Assembly: GCA_030141605.1 (NCBI GenBank)
Contig: JAQGDQ010000002.1
Location: forward strand, 2,705,001 to 2,767,000
DNA from: Tubiluchus corallicola
Lineage: Eukaryota > Priapulida > Priapulimorpha > Priapulimorphida > Tubiluchidae
Length of the DNA stretch: 62,000 nucleotides
Reading direction: 5' to 3'
Numbering within the stretch: position 1 is the first letter of the stretch; the number at the start of each line of letters is the position of its first letter. Position numbers and translations under genes: made by a program. Shown here one piece after another: positions 40,701 to 55,000 of this stretch. The notes below the pieces were generated by a model. That model did no database searches and had not been told where the DNA came from. It was given only the letters and a program-made list of their open reading frames with translations.

Positions 40701-43700
40701 TATTATAGAAAAAAATTGGTCGTACTGAACAGCAAACTGGTTTTTAAACCAGATGTTCACAACTATAGTTTTTATAAAAGCAATTCCAGACTGCATTAAA
40801 TACTTCTATAATGGAGCAGGTTTTATGGTGCAAATTTTATTGTAATAAAAATCTTGCTAAAAGTTATTTAGAATACATCACGAAAATACTATTTTAGAAG
40901 CAAAAATTTTAGTTTGTTATTAATACCTGCAATCTTATCATTGTCAGCAATAGAAAATGGCATGAAATTTATAGTTTAGCAATTTGAGAATTAATGCAGT
41001 TCAAAACGTAAATAATATAAAAGTAAAATAGACTATAATGCAGTTCAAAATGTAAATAATGTAAAAATAAAACAGATTATCATTAGATATTGTTCTCACC
41101 ATCAACAACTTCAAAAGAATCAAGGAAAAGATCATCAAGTCTGACTAGAGCTAGTGCATCATCAACATCAAATCCAAGCGTAAAAGCTCGCACAAAATCT
41201 GCCGCTTTTTGTAATGCTCCAATATCTTTGGTTTCTTGACAGTTCTGCAAGAACAAATAATGTAAAAAATTGGTCACAAAGTGGCCTACTATGCCAACAT
41301 AGCTAATTAGCCATTTAGGTACTTGACAATATTACTGCAAGTTATAAACTTCTTCAAAAAGAAGTCTTGATAAGCGATAATTAAAATCACCACTAATCTT
41401 ATAAACAGTGGAATTACCACTGATGGCCGTGATTGTGAGCATTAAGTAAACATTTAATTTTGCTCAAAGTAATAAACTTCTAAGGACAAACAAATAACTA
41501 TTTTATTGCTATTCGATTTGGCCACATATTTTACTTTTTGCAACAAAATTCATTCAAGATGCTAATAATTAACATTAAAAATAATTCTTTACCTTTATCT
41601 CTACACAGCGAGTCTTCAAATTAAACCTGACTTGAAGACTGAGATACTCGACTATAGTACTGTAAATTTTTAACCAGTTTTCTTTAAGAGGTGAGTAACG
41701 ATGTGGTGGTACAGATACTTTTCTCATTTCATATTTACCAGTCTGTAATAAAAGTAAGAAGTAAATGAAATAGAAAAAGAATTAAGTGAACTGATGTGCA
41801 CGTGCCAAAATAACAGAATTCTAGAAACATGATATCTAAGACATTATACCATTAGCAAAAATACCATTATTTAATAGCTCACAAATATATCATTTTACAG
41901 TAAGTAAGAGTGTCAATAATTTACGCACTTAAAATAATGGTAGATTTCTCCAGAGTCAAAACTGCCTTTGTCATGCCTACTAAGTCACTTGCATTTGCAA
42001 GTGTTATCCCTCTCTCCAATGCAATGCAAAAATAAAAGCTTGTGTTATTTTCCATAAATTTGACATTGATGAAGTTTCATTGATATGTAAGCCTGTAACC
42101 TAATAATCATTGAAGTAATTTTAACATCAATCAGTGGCCCAACACTTTTTGCAAGGACAAGAAGTCTTCCACGCTATTCACTGAGACCTTAAGAAGTTTT
42201 CAACTTGTTGATGTTAGGAATTTCTAAAGCCAAAAATCTAGTGTTTCAGGACTTTGTACAGTAACAAAATTTAAAAAGTATACTTGGACATCATTAGATC
42301 ATCTACAAAATACTATCTGCACAGTTCCCGAATGCTTCCAAAATGTCCTTAATTGCTGGAAAATGTATCAGCGGTCAGGGTTCCACCCCGAACCATACTG
42401 GAGGGATCTTAACAGCAAGAGGATTGCCCCAGACCTTCTAGCTGGAACTTCGTTGAAGTTTACAACTGGATTTGTAAACTACTTCATAAATCTCCCGCTT
42501 TATTTTTGGGGAACCTTGGCAATTCTACTTTGTCATGCTACCCTCACTAAAATAGGCCGACTGTATTATATAACTTGTCAAATTTTCTGAGTCACATGCG
42601 AGAAACAAATCATACTTATATATCTCACATTCAAGAAACATAGGCCTTAAATTAGCAAATTTTGCAAATGTTGGTAAGAAATCATAATGCCAATAGTACT
42701 ACGAAAAAACCATCACAGTAGGGAGCCGTGTCTGTTCTGGGTCACTAGCCCTACATAACCCTATAAACCTAAGTCAAAGCTATACATACAAACTGCAGAT
42801 GCACCAATGACCAATTGTTTTAAGGCATCTTTGAGAAGGGCTGCAACCGAGTTCAACTCTAGGTCCTTATAACTTTGTAAGGTAAATTCAAGCACGTAAT
42901 GAGTTAAAACATTAAATGAGTTAACAATAGAACTGGTCTCTGATAGGTCTAAAAACTTGCTCCTGGCTTGCAGGTCCAGAAACAGAAAACTTTAAAGATA
43001 TGTTAATTTAAGTTTTAGTTTATCACAATTAACACACAGTAAGTCCTCGCTTAATGACGCTAAAGCATTCCAGCAAAATGCGAAGTTAAGCGAAAGGTCT
43101 TTAAACGAAGACTTCTAAAGAAAGTAATGTAAAAGAAATGAGATACGTTCCAAAGGCAAAAATCTATGCTATTTAATTTACATAAATTAAACATTTTACG
43201 AGTTTTATTCATGTTTCTACTGATTAATTGCGTTCTGCTTGCTTGAAACTTCCTATCTTTCTCAATACCTAGGTAGCCTTACTTTTGAAACCCTAGCAAA
43301 GCAGTTAAGTTTGCGGCTGAACACTGCATAGTAAAAGTCAAGCCCTCAGGGTGGTTTTGAGACAATTTCGTCTAGATACTGTTTGGCATAGCAACATGCT
43401 GCAGGCAAAATCACTTGCACAAAGTTTGCCACCAGGTGCCCACAAACATATCTCGCTTTAATATACAAGTGGCTAAAACGCAGTCAGAAAGCCAAAATAT
43501 AAATAATAATTGTACTGTTTTAAGTTACTAGTGTGTTTTTAGAGCAGAATCATGCAAATTATACTGCTTTAATGCTTCAAATTAGGCAAAAATGTCGCTA
43601 ATAAAATAAAAAATGGCTTTAAGCAAAGTAAAAAAATCGTTGTTAAAATGTAACATGCGTATGAGAAAAAGGTGTCAAATGCTAAGTGTCATTAAAATGA

Positions 43701-46700
43701 AACGTCGCTAAACAGGGAGTCGTTAAGTGAGGACTTACTGCAATGCCAATATATTATAATATTATAGCGCATAAACAAAGTTGTTTTCAAGTTCAGTTTT
43801 CCTAAGTTCTATAATTCATCCGCCCAAATTATTAGATAATATAATGTCAATAATTAATTAATGATTAGCGCCAGTATACAAGCAAAGTGTACAAAGAGGA
43901 AGTGACGAAAGGCACCTATTGTTACGTATTTCATTTTTGCGATTAGCGGCTATGCTGGCGGCATCAAACGGCGAATCAGTAAAAAATTTGGAGCGCCGCA
44001 TTGACTGTAATAATAATATTATTAAGTTCACCAGTAGTGTTGGCATACGTGCAATTTTGATAAGCCAAAATCACTTTTGCATTTTTAATAAAAGAAGTAT
44101 ATCTCAATTAAAAGCAATTATTAGTTTAAAAAAACTGAAAACATTTCATGAAAAGGAAAAAAAATGTAGCAATAAGCATTATGTACTTGCAAATGCCTGT
44201 TCAGTTTTCTTGTAAGTAAAATTTTATTGTTTTTCCTGAGGAAAGAGGCTAGCTGACTGCGTGATGGGCTGCCTACTATGTAAAAAAGTAATGCATTTTT
44301 ATTGATTCATTGATTTTTCTCTCCCTCCCTCTCTTAGAGAGAAAGACAGGGAGAGAGAGAGAGTTAAAAGAAAGACGGAACTATGAATTTTATTTCACAC
44401 ATCAAAATACAATATTGTACACATAAATCAACAATAAATAAAATGATTTGAGTAGTGTGAGGTGAGTGTACGACCATACGGTCATTAACACACTCACCTT
44501 ACTTAAATGAAAATGAAAAAATTATTAAAGATATGCGTGCTTTTGTAGATGACTCAATGAAATTGATGTAATAAAGTAAATAATGTAATAATAATAAGGA
44601 AACATAAGAAAAATATAATATGGAATTACAATTTTGATATAAATATTGAAATAATTTTGAAATAAAGTAAATGATGTAATAAATAGCAAGGAAACATAAG
44701 GAAAACATAATATGTAATTACGATTTTGATATAGGCTGCGATGAATGAATAATTTCATTTAAATTGATTTATACCTTACTAATAAAGTAACAAAGGTCGT
44801 AATGGTACCTATTAGCAAAAGAAAAACATTAGTGCAAAAAATGACCAAATTCAAGCTGTCATATCGTCCATGCATAACTCAATATGAGAAAAACATGTAA
44901 AATAATAACAATAATACTAAATAAAAATAATAAAAACAAACTAAATAAAATGAAAAGCAAGCTAGCCAAACAGAAATTTAAACAAACTTTCAAATAGGGA
45001 ACTGAATCAAGCTGCAAAGTACATGCATTAAAATAATACTAAAGAGTCTAATTAATAAACAAAACAAAAGAACATTATACAAGTACATTTTTTACACGTA
45101 AGCAAACTGTATTTAATGAACATTTATTTTGATGTAAGCCTAACTGAATCTTAAAAAATTAGGCCAAATATAAGTAATGTCTGCACATGATATTATAAGG
45201 TATTACGACACGCGTGCAGATTCTAATTTATGCTTCTCGCCTGAATTCTTTAACTAGGTTTTGACATAGTTAGTTGGTTGTTATAGAGGTGGAAGTTATG
45301 TCGGCTGCTTAGGATGACAGCTCTGATGTTTCCTTCAGTTATTTTTTGTTCACTGATAATAAAAAAGAGGAGTAATGTCGTAAATGCATCTCTGCTTGTT
45401 CAACGTAATTTTATAACTAACTCCATCTCATAACAAAGGCCAATGTATGATTATATGCTTTTTAAACATTTTTTAACTTGGAAACAAAACATGCAGATGC
45501 TTAGATTAAGTTTTGTTCTGGAAAATTACTTGCTCTTCTGAAATAATCGATTTTTTTTTCTATGAAAAGTATTACACATGAAAGTCAGGCCTAATATTTC
45601 TTCAAGTTGTATTTCCTGATAAGAACATATGAAATAGAAATGTTTTTTAGAAAAAATATTTCTCCAGAAATCGAATACTACATGAGCCAGGTATTTGCAA
45701 ACTTTCTTTTTGATCAACTTTCTTAACTTCTTTTGTAAATAAGCCTATTAATTTTTATGAGATATGATTATAATAATTTTTATTTTAACTACAAATTATT
45801 CTTAATGCCTTATGCTTGCTTTAAATAATATTCAAAAATATAACAGCTGCTATAAATCGCCAAAGAGAGATGTAGGCCTTGCAGTCTTTGCTTAGCGTAC
45901 AAAATATTTAACTAGTAACAAAAGTTTTTCAAAACTGTGTTATAATTAACATTTTATTATTATTACCTGGCTGCATCCTTCTATATATTCTTCCCTATTT
46001 TCACCGTATTTAGAATACAGCATACTTACCTATGGCTCAGCACCCCATTCCACATTATATCCTCTAATTACAAATCAAAATAAATTTATAAAGCTTTGGA
46101 CAAATACAAATAGAAGAGCCCATGTTACACCTTTATACCACCAGCATAAAATCTTAAAACTTCAGGATATATATAAATTAGAGATGGCCAAATTTTTATA
46201 TAGGTTTAAACACAATATGCTTCCTGAAATTTTTCAGAATTATTACAAATCTGTAGCCCAGATGCACGAGTATCATACACGATTTGCCACTAACCAAACT
46301 TTCTATGTACAAAGATTTAATACTAACAAAGGGCAAAGATCTCTATCTTATCAAGGTGCTTTGTTGTGGAACAGCCTGTCTAATGAACTAAAAAATGGCA
46401 CCTTTAGCAATTTGATAATTAACTATAAATCCTTTCTTATTTCTAATTACCATGTGTGACTTTTCTGCTAAGATTAAATCTGATAAATCTTCCCTGTTAG
46501 TGTTAATGTATTACTCTTGAGCTAATCTATTAACTATAATTATATTACCATACTATATCTTCTCATCAAAGTGTAAAATTGTTATTATTTCTTCGCAACT
46601 ATGAAAAGGGAAGGTAAACAATAATCTTCAAATAAATCAAGCAACTACAACAGTATTCTCATACTTAATGTTTTATAGCTGTGCCTGCTCCAATTATGTT

Positions 46701-47798
46701 TTTACTACCATATTATGCTATTCTTACTTCATATATATTCACTTTATTATGATTATTTTGCTCATTGTTTCACAGTTATTATTAAGTTTTTATTATATTT
46801 TGTTTGAGTTTATTACTACATATTTTGTTTCTTTCACTGATTTATTATTTGTGTTTTTTTTTGGTTTGACTTTTTTCTAGTTTTTTTGTTTTAATCGGTT
46901 AGTTAAATGCTTTACATATTTTGTTAATCATCATTTCATATTTTTCATTTTATTTCTTTATCGCATAGCTTACTTAGTTGTTTTGCTTTCATGTTTAATG
47001 TATCCCCACCATAAATTCATGTTAACAGCAGCACCACAAATTTTTTTACAATTTTCACTAACCTGAGAAGGGTAGCTGACTCGATGACCAATTGGTCTTT
47101 CGCTACCCTTTCTCCTGCACCCCCCTTAACTCTTTCCTTTATGCTTAATTTATCATTTTTAATCAATAACTAAAAAATAATAATTAGTAAATTTGTATAC
47201 ATGTGTAAATGAGGAGATAAATAAAAATGTCTATGTCTATGTCTAACAGGATAATAATAAATTAATACACGATTAATTTTTTAGATTTACTAGATACAGT
47301 TAATTTATTTTCCTGTAGCTGACTGGATGAGCGCTATTACACTTCTGTACATTACTTTTTCTTTTTTACCTCAGAGTTTTGCTTACTTTTATGTTACAGT
47401 TTTTGCATCCCGATGAATGGTTTGCTGTAATTATTTCTACTTTTCTCTGTGTTTTTAGCTTAATAACATAATTGTGGCAGAGAGGCTAGTGTGAACTGCC
47501 TGAACCACCTAAGCCAAAACTAATCATAATTCTCACAAACAAAATCTAACAGCAACCGAAATCTGATGCAAAGGCCCTAGCTTAAAAACTAGTAGGGGCC
47601 CTTACAAACCTTTAATTTGCTAGCTTTTAGAGGAGGAAACTCCGGTCTTTGTATACTACCATTCTTCGAATCTTCATCCATTTTGGCTAAGATTTCTCTA
47701 TGTTTTCTTTTTCGGCTGACTTTCGAAACAACATCTACAAAACCATCATTTACTTCCATTCCTGATGGTCCAACACTGTTCTTGGTAGAAGTTGCCAT
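37709..47798 (-). CDS. PNO1: PNO1, 40S ribosome assembly factor, six exons
   Basis: Exons in transcription order are 47798-47610, 41742-41593, 41244-41100, 40341-40224, 38774-38704 and 37776-37709. They total 741 nt and encode 246 aa (human 252) with clean phases throughout. Recognisable blocks are [53 protein letters not shown], the KH-domain core [40 protein letters not shown] and the end [19 protein letters not shown]1 (yeast Dim2) is a KH-domain RNA-binding protein. It binds near the 3' end of 18S rRNA in the nucleolus and escorts pre-40S particles. Intron 1 is 5.9 kb and full of transposons. The polyadenylation signal (37649-37644) makes the gene convergent with the large EGF gene, less than 500 bp away. 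Confidence 0.96.
37842..38019. repeat. 89-bp tandem duplication
   Basis: CCTAATTAAATGTACCTCAG begins at 37842 and again at 37931. The two copies are almost identical over their length and lie in the last intron of PNO1. Confidence 0.9.
38780..40220. other. PNO1 intron 4, no feature
   Basis: This is AT-rich intron. The short frames on both strands have no recognisable content. Confidence 0.5.
41745..43030. other. PNO1 intron 1, distal part
   Basis: A less AT-rich patch at about 42300-42600 carries a 75-codon frame that matches no family I know. It may be an old repeat. Nothing else was seen. Confidence 0.4.
43037..43740. mobile_element. Non-autonomous TIR DNA transposon (704 bp)
   Basis: It starts CAGTAAGTCCTCGCTTAATG and ends with the inverted counterpart CGTTAAGTGAGGACTTACTG. 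The inner part shares GGTGTCAAATG and GCTAAACAGGGAGTC with the copy at 9313-9901. The ends resemble pogo/Tigger-type mariner families. No transposase is encoded. It lies in intron 1 of PNO1. Confidence 0.8.
44390..44760 (-). mobile_element. LINE 3' end with perfect hairpin
   Basis: AGGTGAGTGT (44460-44469) and ACACTCACCT (44490-44499) form a perfect 10-bp stem. On the minus strand the loop contains ATGACCGTATGGTC, the same loop motif as in the other LINE ends here. An A-rich tail follows at lower coordinates. Upstream on the minus strand lies a tandem pair of about 91-bp AT-rich units (44571-44750). Confidence 0.5.
46010..47250 (+). mobile_element. CR1/L2-like LINE, 5'-truncated
   Basis: An open frame from about 46010 to 46459 encodes the C-terminal end of a non-LTR reverse transcriptase: [16 protein letters not shown], then [20 protein letters not shown] and [13 protein letters not shown]. 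This region is characteristic of CR1/L2-type elements. The 3' UTR ends with a hairpin (GAGAAGGGTAGC with GCTACCCTTTCTC, about 47064-47114) and a tail ATGTCTATGTCTATGTCT. The frame is intact across about 150 codons, so the insertion is rather young. The catalytic part is missing. It lies in intron 1 of PNO1. Confidence 0.85.
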
Positions 47799-47820
47799 AT
47801 TGAAAGAAAAGACTCGTCTA

Positions 47821-48401
47821 GGGCGCCGAGTAATCCACTAGCCGAAGCAGGACACTTCCGGTAAAACGCATGTACTAAATTTGCGGAAAACCAGTGTCGT
47901 GCATGGGCAGCCCAAGTAGGACACTGGCGATTTCTGCCGAGAATTATGACAGGACGAAACGTAAAACTAAATTTGTTTTCGAAAAAAATAACTTTATAAT
48001 AATGATGGATACTCCTTGACAATTTACAATGTATGTTTTACAATAATATCATCATTATTATTAGCTCCATTAATATCATCATATTGAAAATTGAAAAATT
48101 GAAATTGATATACCTTAAGTAAATGTTGGAATCGCCTAAGTGGGCTTACTTCATTTCAAAAAGATTAATATCGAAGCCAAATTTAATATTGGACATTTTA
48201 CTAACTCAAAATAAGATTCATTTATTTTGCCAGATGTATAACAAATCATTCAACGTTTTTAATTATTATTATTAAATAAACAAGGACAATGGGTGCTGCA
48301 AGTACGGTTAACGACTCAATTTGTGACCTGTCTCTATTGTCCTACTTGGGCAGCCATGTACGCCAATTGTCCTATTTCGGCTAGTGGATAACTCAGCGCC
48401 C
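47821..48401. mobile_element. TIR element at the PNO1 promoter
   Basis: The left end is GGGCGCCGAGTAATCCACTA followed by GCCGAAGCAGGACA. The right end is its inverted counterpart, TGTCCTATTTCGGCTAGTGG followed by ATAACTCAGCGCCC. A second inverted block, GGGCAGCCCAAGTAGGAC, lies inside. The arms exceed 60 bp with few mismatches. The interior (about 430 bp) is AT-rich without a transposase. Its edge is only 22 bp upstream of the PNO1 start codon. Confidence 0.8.
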
Positions 48402-49058
48402 AACAACACGTACTGTGGCGTGTGCATGTGCTTTGCGAACTTGCGCAACAGCGGCTGCGTATGTTTCTGACATATTACAGACCATACGTAATAATTACGA
48501 GGTACGAAAAAAATTCGTCGAAAGTACAATGCTAGAGTAGAGAACCAAGCTCCGGGGATCCAGCCTGTTTCTTAACCACTGTGTGCGGCTCCCGCTACAA
48601 AGCTAGAACAATTTTAAAGGCTTATTAGAGTTTTTCAGTGGGCAAGCGCTAAAAACATACATAAGCATAACAGTTAGTTACTCAGTCAGTAGCCGACTTC
48701 AATCATCAAGCTAATTTTGCGCGTTTGTCTTAGTTTTACAAATAATACTTTTGTAAAGGTTCCCGAGGAGTTGCCTACCCAGTATCGAGTACAATCTGCA
48801 ATTTGCAGACCCAAAATAAAGGAGTTCCAGTTTCTTTGCCTAGCGCATGTGTTTGCAGGACTGTGCAGTGTGCACTTAAGCGTAAAACAGTTCAAAAATA
48901 AATAAATCAAATGTTCAAAATTAAGAGCAAAACGGCTTACATTTATATTTTACTGATAAAATTGCAAGAAGATTGCAATTTTTGAAAAAGTCTAACAGAG
49001 ACATACTCTCGACCAGTAGTAGTGGTGGACTAATATTGTTTCGGTAGGTAAACCTACA
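48402..49058. promoter_or_regulatory. Head-to-head PNO1/ACAD8 interval
   Basis: PNO1 (minus) and ACAD8 (plus) start 1260 bp apart. The part outside the TIR element probably carries promoter elements for ACAD8, but I see no clear TATA box. A minus-strand AGTGGTTAAGAAACAGGCTG near 48586-48567 is faintly tRNA/SINE-like. Confidence 0.35.
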
Positions 49059-52000
49059 ATGGCGGCTCCCTTGGCAAAGTATTTTAGGTCGACAAATTTT
49101 TCAAGAAATTGGAAATTTGTTAGTAATCATTTGAGCGTTCTCCCAACTGCGACAAATGTGAGCACAAGGCACATGTCAATTTCTTCTTGTATCGATCGTA
49201 AGTGAAATACGATTTTTTTATTTTATAGACTTGTACTTCTAGCATCTTCGTTGGCTCTACCACTGTGATACCAGATCCTGTGAATGGGATTGGCCGAAGC
49301 TATCTAGCTTTTTGCCCATAGTTTTTTCCACCTTGTACTTAACCAATTGTAGAAACATAACAGTTATTCTTTAGCTTGTTCACTAACCATCTGGTGGCGA
49401 ATTGTCAAAGTGATGATTACAAATATTTAATAAGTAATTTAAGTATCATCTTTTACAAAAAACAAGACAATAATACTTAATAGCATAATGAAATACGAGA
49501 GTTAGTGATGACTTATATAGAAAAAGAAAATTATAACACAAATGGCTGGTGAATGGGTGGCAAAGAACTGAGAAGTTATCGGGGTCAGCCACCCAGTACA
49601 TGCCCTATTATAAATCAAATATAGTTAACCTGTTAGATGGAATTTGGCAGTTGAAATATTACTGTTACTTAGGAGAAATTAATTTATGTTTATGTCACAT
49701 TTGATAAGTTAAAATTATTTTAGAAAAATAATTTATGTATTTATAAATTGTGAGATATCTAGTTAGTCATGTAGATTATTGCTGTAGCGATGAGAAATAA
49801 ACAGAGATGAGGAATTGCGATGTCACATTGGTAGGCATGATAACACATATATGCTTGGAGATCTTAGTCACCCCTATAAATGACTTAAAAGTAATGTTCA
49901 AGGTGTAATTTAGTGTAGTTACTGACAGTTGTGATTAACATTTTCTCTACATTTTCTTCTGTACCAGAGTGATGTTTAAGTGTTTAACTAGTTTTTCTTT
50001 TATTTTTGGTTTTTATTTATTGACAATTAATTACTATTTTTTTGTTTTCCTGCAACACCACCTTTTGTCAGTACTGTGTTTTATTTTTATTAAACCTGCT
50101 ATTTGCACGAAAGGACAGGAGACTAGATGACCATTTTGTCCCTCCCTATCCTACTCCATAATTACATTTATTTAATTTTGAAGTAACAATATTGCTATAG
50201 ATAAGACTGAAGAAAATAAAATGTTCTATGTTCTATGATGTGAGCTTTTAGCTGTGCACGTGTTCGGAGATTGTGCTGTGCCGGTACCAGCTTAGTTGCT
50301 TGTTTATGGGTAGTTTCAACTTTTCTGATATGCTCTAACTTAGGTGTATTAGGTACTTTCAATTATGCTATTAATAAAGTAGATATCATTGCCAGCATAC
50401 ACTATCTGTACAGGCCTCAGAATATGCACAAACATAATATTAAAATGATAATGATGGTGAAGATGATAATGAGGATGGTGATGAGGAGGATGGTGATAAC
50501 GATGGTGGTAATACTTTTAACTTACTCAGGTGTTAGGTTTGGCGAATAAGCCTGTGTTTTCCATTAATTTTACTCAACAGCAGTCTGCATACCCAAATTT
50601 AGTAATTTTTTATCATTAGTATATTGATAGTAGTGTATCGTTAGGATATTAGTATCATTACTACATTAGTAGTATAGTAAGTCTATTTTTGATGTGTCAT
50701 GATGACACTGTCATCAGTGAAAACTCGTAGGAACATCAGTGAATTGTGTCATCTGTGTCAGTAAAATAGTTGTCAACAGTCACTTAAAAATAAACCAGGA
50801 AAACCTTTGGCCACTGGCCAGTGGTTTAGACATAACCAAACTTAACAAATTAAGCAGTTATAAAAATAGATTAGAAAGTTTCACACACCCAACCGTTGAG
50901 GAATTTCAATTCTAAAATGATGCCACTGCAGTTGCAGAGCCATACTGATGCCACTATTGCAAAAGTACATTTTGCTACTGTCCCTCACTCCCTCTGACAA
51001 ATTTTTGAAGAACTTAAAAACCATTCAAATACTTTAGATAGCACATGAATGAGGCAAAAGTTATAAACCAAAGTTCACGTGTTGAAGTTATCTAGGCTCG
51101 TGCGAAACTTGTAATGACTATGTAGTCTACAATTAGCTTATAATTGTACAGCTCATACTACATGTATAGTACAGATCACTCTGATCCTCAGAATCACATG
51201 ACACGTCATTTCCGCTCCTGCCGTCACATCAAAAGCATTTTGTGATTGTAGCAGAATTGCTGTATTATCATACACGCTGAACTTCAGAGAGTGCTTCATC
51301 TATCAGAGGCTGCACCACTGATAATAACATTCTTTTGGCAGTATAATATGGTCATACTTGTACATTTTTGATGGAAACATTTTTGTAGAATGTTAGTATG
51401 TAACACCAAAAATAAAAAACCAATGTAAGGTGGATAACATCAAATATAAAAAAGTTTGTTGATTAACAGTAACATATCTTCAAGGAGCAGACCTGTGATT
51501 TACAAAGCAATAGTGTGGTCCGTTCTGCCTTATAGTGCAGAGACATGGACATTGGTGGACAAGTTAGCGAAGATCATATGCAGTGCTGTTGTCCATGGGA
51601 TGCCACGATATAGTACACATGTGACAGAGTTTGTGGCAAACAGGGCAAGGAGATTTGGTATGGAGAATGGAGATTGACAATAAACTGACCCCTAGAAAGC
51701 TGAAATGGTTTTGTCATGTAGTAAGGTACAGGAAGGGAAATGTATAGAGCGGGCAACAATAGACAGTCTCGGGAAACCAAAGTCATGGATGGGCTTTGTT
51801 TAAGAAGATGTTAGATCAAGAGAATTGGGGAAGAAGAGGCACAAGCTAGTGCTGACTAGTCAGTCTTTGCCATTGCCCATGCACGGTGTGAAGGTGCAGA
51901 GGTAAGACGATGATGGTCAACAAAGGTGAACGCAACAACTTTTCTTTTTTCTAGCTGTCTGATTTTCATTGCCTTCACTGTAAGATGAAGATGAGTATGC

Positions 52001-55000
52001 AACATACCCAGTGAAAAGCACACGTTACCACTGGCATTTTTTCATAGTGTGAATGTCAGCAATGGAGGCATTTTTCTATGTGATTATCAGTTGCAATCAG
52101 GAAATATAAGGAACACCAACAAATATATATATATATATATATATATCACATGATAGCTTGCCTTCATTACAACAATGAACATATAATTATATAATATATA
52201 TATATATCACATGATAGCTTGCCCTCATTATAACAATGAACATATAATTATATAAACATTTGTAAGAATATTAAGGAATCACAGTATAGTGATTGCTGTT
52301 TTAATTTAAGAAAAATATTCAGCTGCAGAGTGTATCACCGTTCCTTGCTTCCACCGCATTTTGTTTCACCATTCAACATTTTTTCATCAATAAACACAAA
52401 ATTTTCTTAACACAGTCTGTGTCAATTTTCTCATCAGTGTTGTGCACGTATCATCACTATGGCATCATTTACTGACGTTATATGACAGGCTGATAGACTT
52501 TGTTTTCCATTATTTGCTTCCTGTTGCAGTAAGTTCTGCTGCTTTAATATTGGGTGAGAGGCTGACATTAGCAAAAACAAAGAACTTGTTAAACTTAGCA
52601 ATTTGCCCTTTTTCTTATAAAGATCTGATTACTCAGCATCGTTTAGTGGTAACGAAGAGTAAAAAAAAACAAAATCTCAATTTGAAAACAGAAATAGTCA
52701 TGAAACTACTAAAGCTATTTGACCAAGTTATGCTAAAACCTAGACATATTTATCGGCTTTTATTAGCACTAAATGTGTTCCTTTTTGCAGCATTTGTGTC
52801 ACATAAAAACAATTCACACTTTATTTGATACTCTTTTGCAATGTATTAATGCATTCCTCTGGCAGAGGTTATCACGTACGAAATCAAAGCCATACTTTCC
52901 CACAAACAGTGGAAGGTTTATCGCCAAATCCCGACAACACAACAGCCATTAATTAACAAATAATGATCAGTTAGCAAATTTGTATATCAAGTTATAATAT
53001 ATGAAAGACATGTAAGTTGCAACACTAGCACTACTGAGCTCCACTCAGTCAACCACAACCCGGTGAGTTGTACCTGTGATGACCAGGTAATGACCATGCG
53101 ATGGATGGCTTATGAGTCCTTTCTGACATACTGCCGAGTGACAGCTAGTAATTTGTCACATTATTGGAATATCATTGCCTTCCAATCTTGCTAGGACATT
53201 TCTGAGCAGAATATCTTTCCATCTATACATAGTTCTATCTATTTGTGATGGCGATTTTACACATTCATCACCTCCAAACTCACAAACTCGATAATGATGC
53301 AATAGTCCATCTTGAGGCTGAGCAAACACTTCTTTTGAACCTCGTACTTTTTCCCAAGTGAAATGATTTCCCATTGTGATCACCAAGTTTGTATTAATAA
53401 CACATTTAGATCGCATCTTGGGCTTCCATACAGCTGTTGTGCGTCTTGTTTTTGCCATGCTGATCATTCTGGACAAAACCGCATGGTTTACAACTGACGG
53501 GTCGTCTGCAAACTGTCGATAGAAAAATGTATTGCAAAAACAGTAACTAGCATGTTCTAACTTGGGTGATATTCGTTTGAGTATATCTAAGACATTGACA
53601 TCTTGGGGATTATGTGGAACAATATATTCATCTGTGTCTACCATAAAAACAAATTTGTATTTGGCCATATTTCTGTACAGACAATCATTAAATGCTGCAA
53701 ACATTCCTTCTGTCCTTATTTCCTTCTGAGACACAATTGGTAGTTGCCATGGCAATAAATCCACCAAATTGTTTTTTATGTAAGACTGAAGTAAAGCATC
53801 AACTGCTGAGCCGACTGTGTGATTGTAGAAAGTAAATGAAGAGGCACCCATGAGCCTGTAGAATTCAATAAATTCTGTCAACTCCACAGATTTGTTGTAG
53901 TTATAGTGAAATGGTTTCACACACACTGCAAAATTATTCATATCCTTGCTATGTTGCATTTTAGTGGAGTGCACTGTTAGCTTATGTGATGGTGTTCTAG
54001 TGATCTCTTTGCGTGTTACTGAAACCAATTTCGGTATGCTGCCATCAACTAATGGACATAGTATGTAATGGGCACTGTATTGCATGCCCCAATTTTCTGG
54101 AATAGGTTTGGTTTTGGCAGTAATCACAGACGGTTCTTCTAGCTCTTGACCATACCAAAACAAACAGTATAACTTAGGTGGATGTTTAGTTGGCATAACT
54201 GCTATAACTCTTATCATATTTGGTCCTCGAGTTTCATGATATGCGGAGAAGACTAGCACTTTAGCGGAATCACTTTCCATATCTACATAGTGCCATTTGT
54301 CCTGGTGAGTTTGTTGACCTGCAGGTGCTTCATACACTTCTTTAATGCAGTTTCCAATACAATTCTCTGTGACGTTATTGCTTGCGTATGCAGCTACATC
54401 AGTGCGGTTAGAAGAATGAATTTTAACAGCTGTATCTACAATGTAAAGTGTCTGCGTAAAGTGAACATTATTTCGAATTAAAAAGAAAAACTGAAGTATG
54501 AGTGTTAAAGAAATCACTAATGTGATACTCAATGTTATGTTTCTTGTCTTGCTCAGCCTGTTTGAACATAGTCGAACAGCAGTAAACATTCTCTGACATT
54601 GACAAAGGCAAACAGCTATCTGCAAAATAAAAACTGTAATAGTTAGTTTGTTCTAAGTATTGTCAATGTGGTTTATAATTAATTATTAGCTGTTATAATG
54701 TTGACTGTTCAGTCATATATCCTCTCAGATAACACACACGATTGACATTCTACTGTTTGTCCTCATATATCTCTTTTATCATATGAAATTTATGCTGGAT
54801 TGCTAATGCGATTTAATTCTGGCATCATGGCTAGCAAAGAAACAAATATGATGTCTTTCATATGTTCATATGAACAAACCTATGAACATATATGATTAAC
54901 ATGATATAATTTACGCATGTATTTAACAGTTTTCTAGCTTGTTGTCCTATACCCGTAAGATTACATTTACATTTTGCAAAATCACTTTCGTGTGTTTGTA

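Noticed and set aside
48308-48529. 73-codon minus-strand frame
   Set aside because: It runs through the right arm of the TIR element and has no family resemblance.
52442-52828. 128-codon plus-strand frame
   Set aside because: It does not begin with ATG, matches nothing I know, and lies at the 3' end of the antisense GT92 gene.
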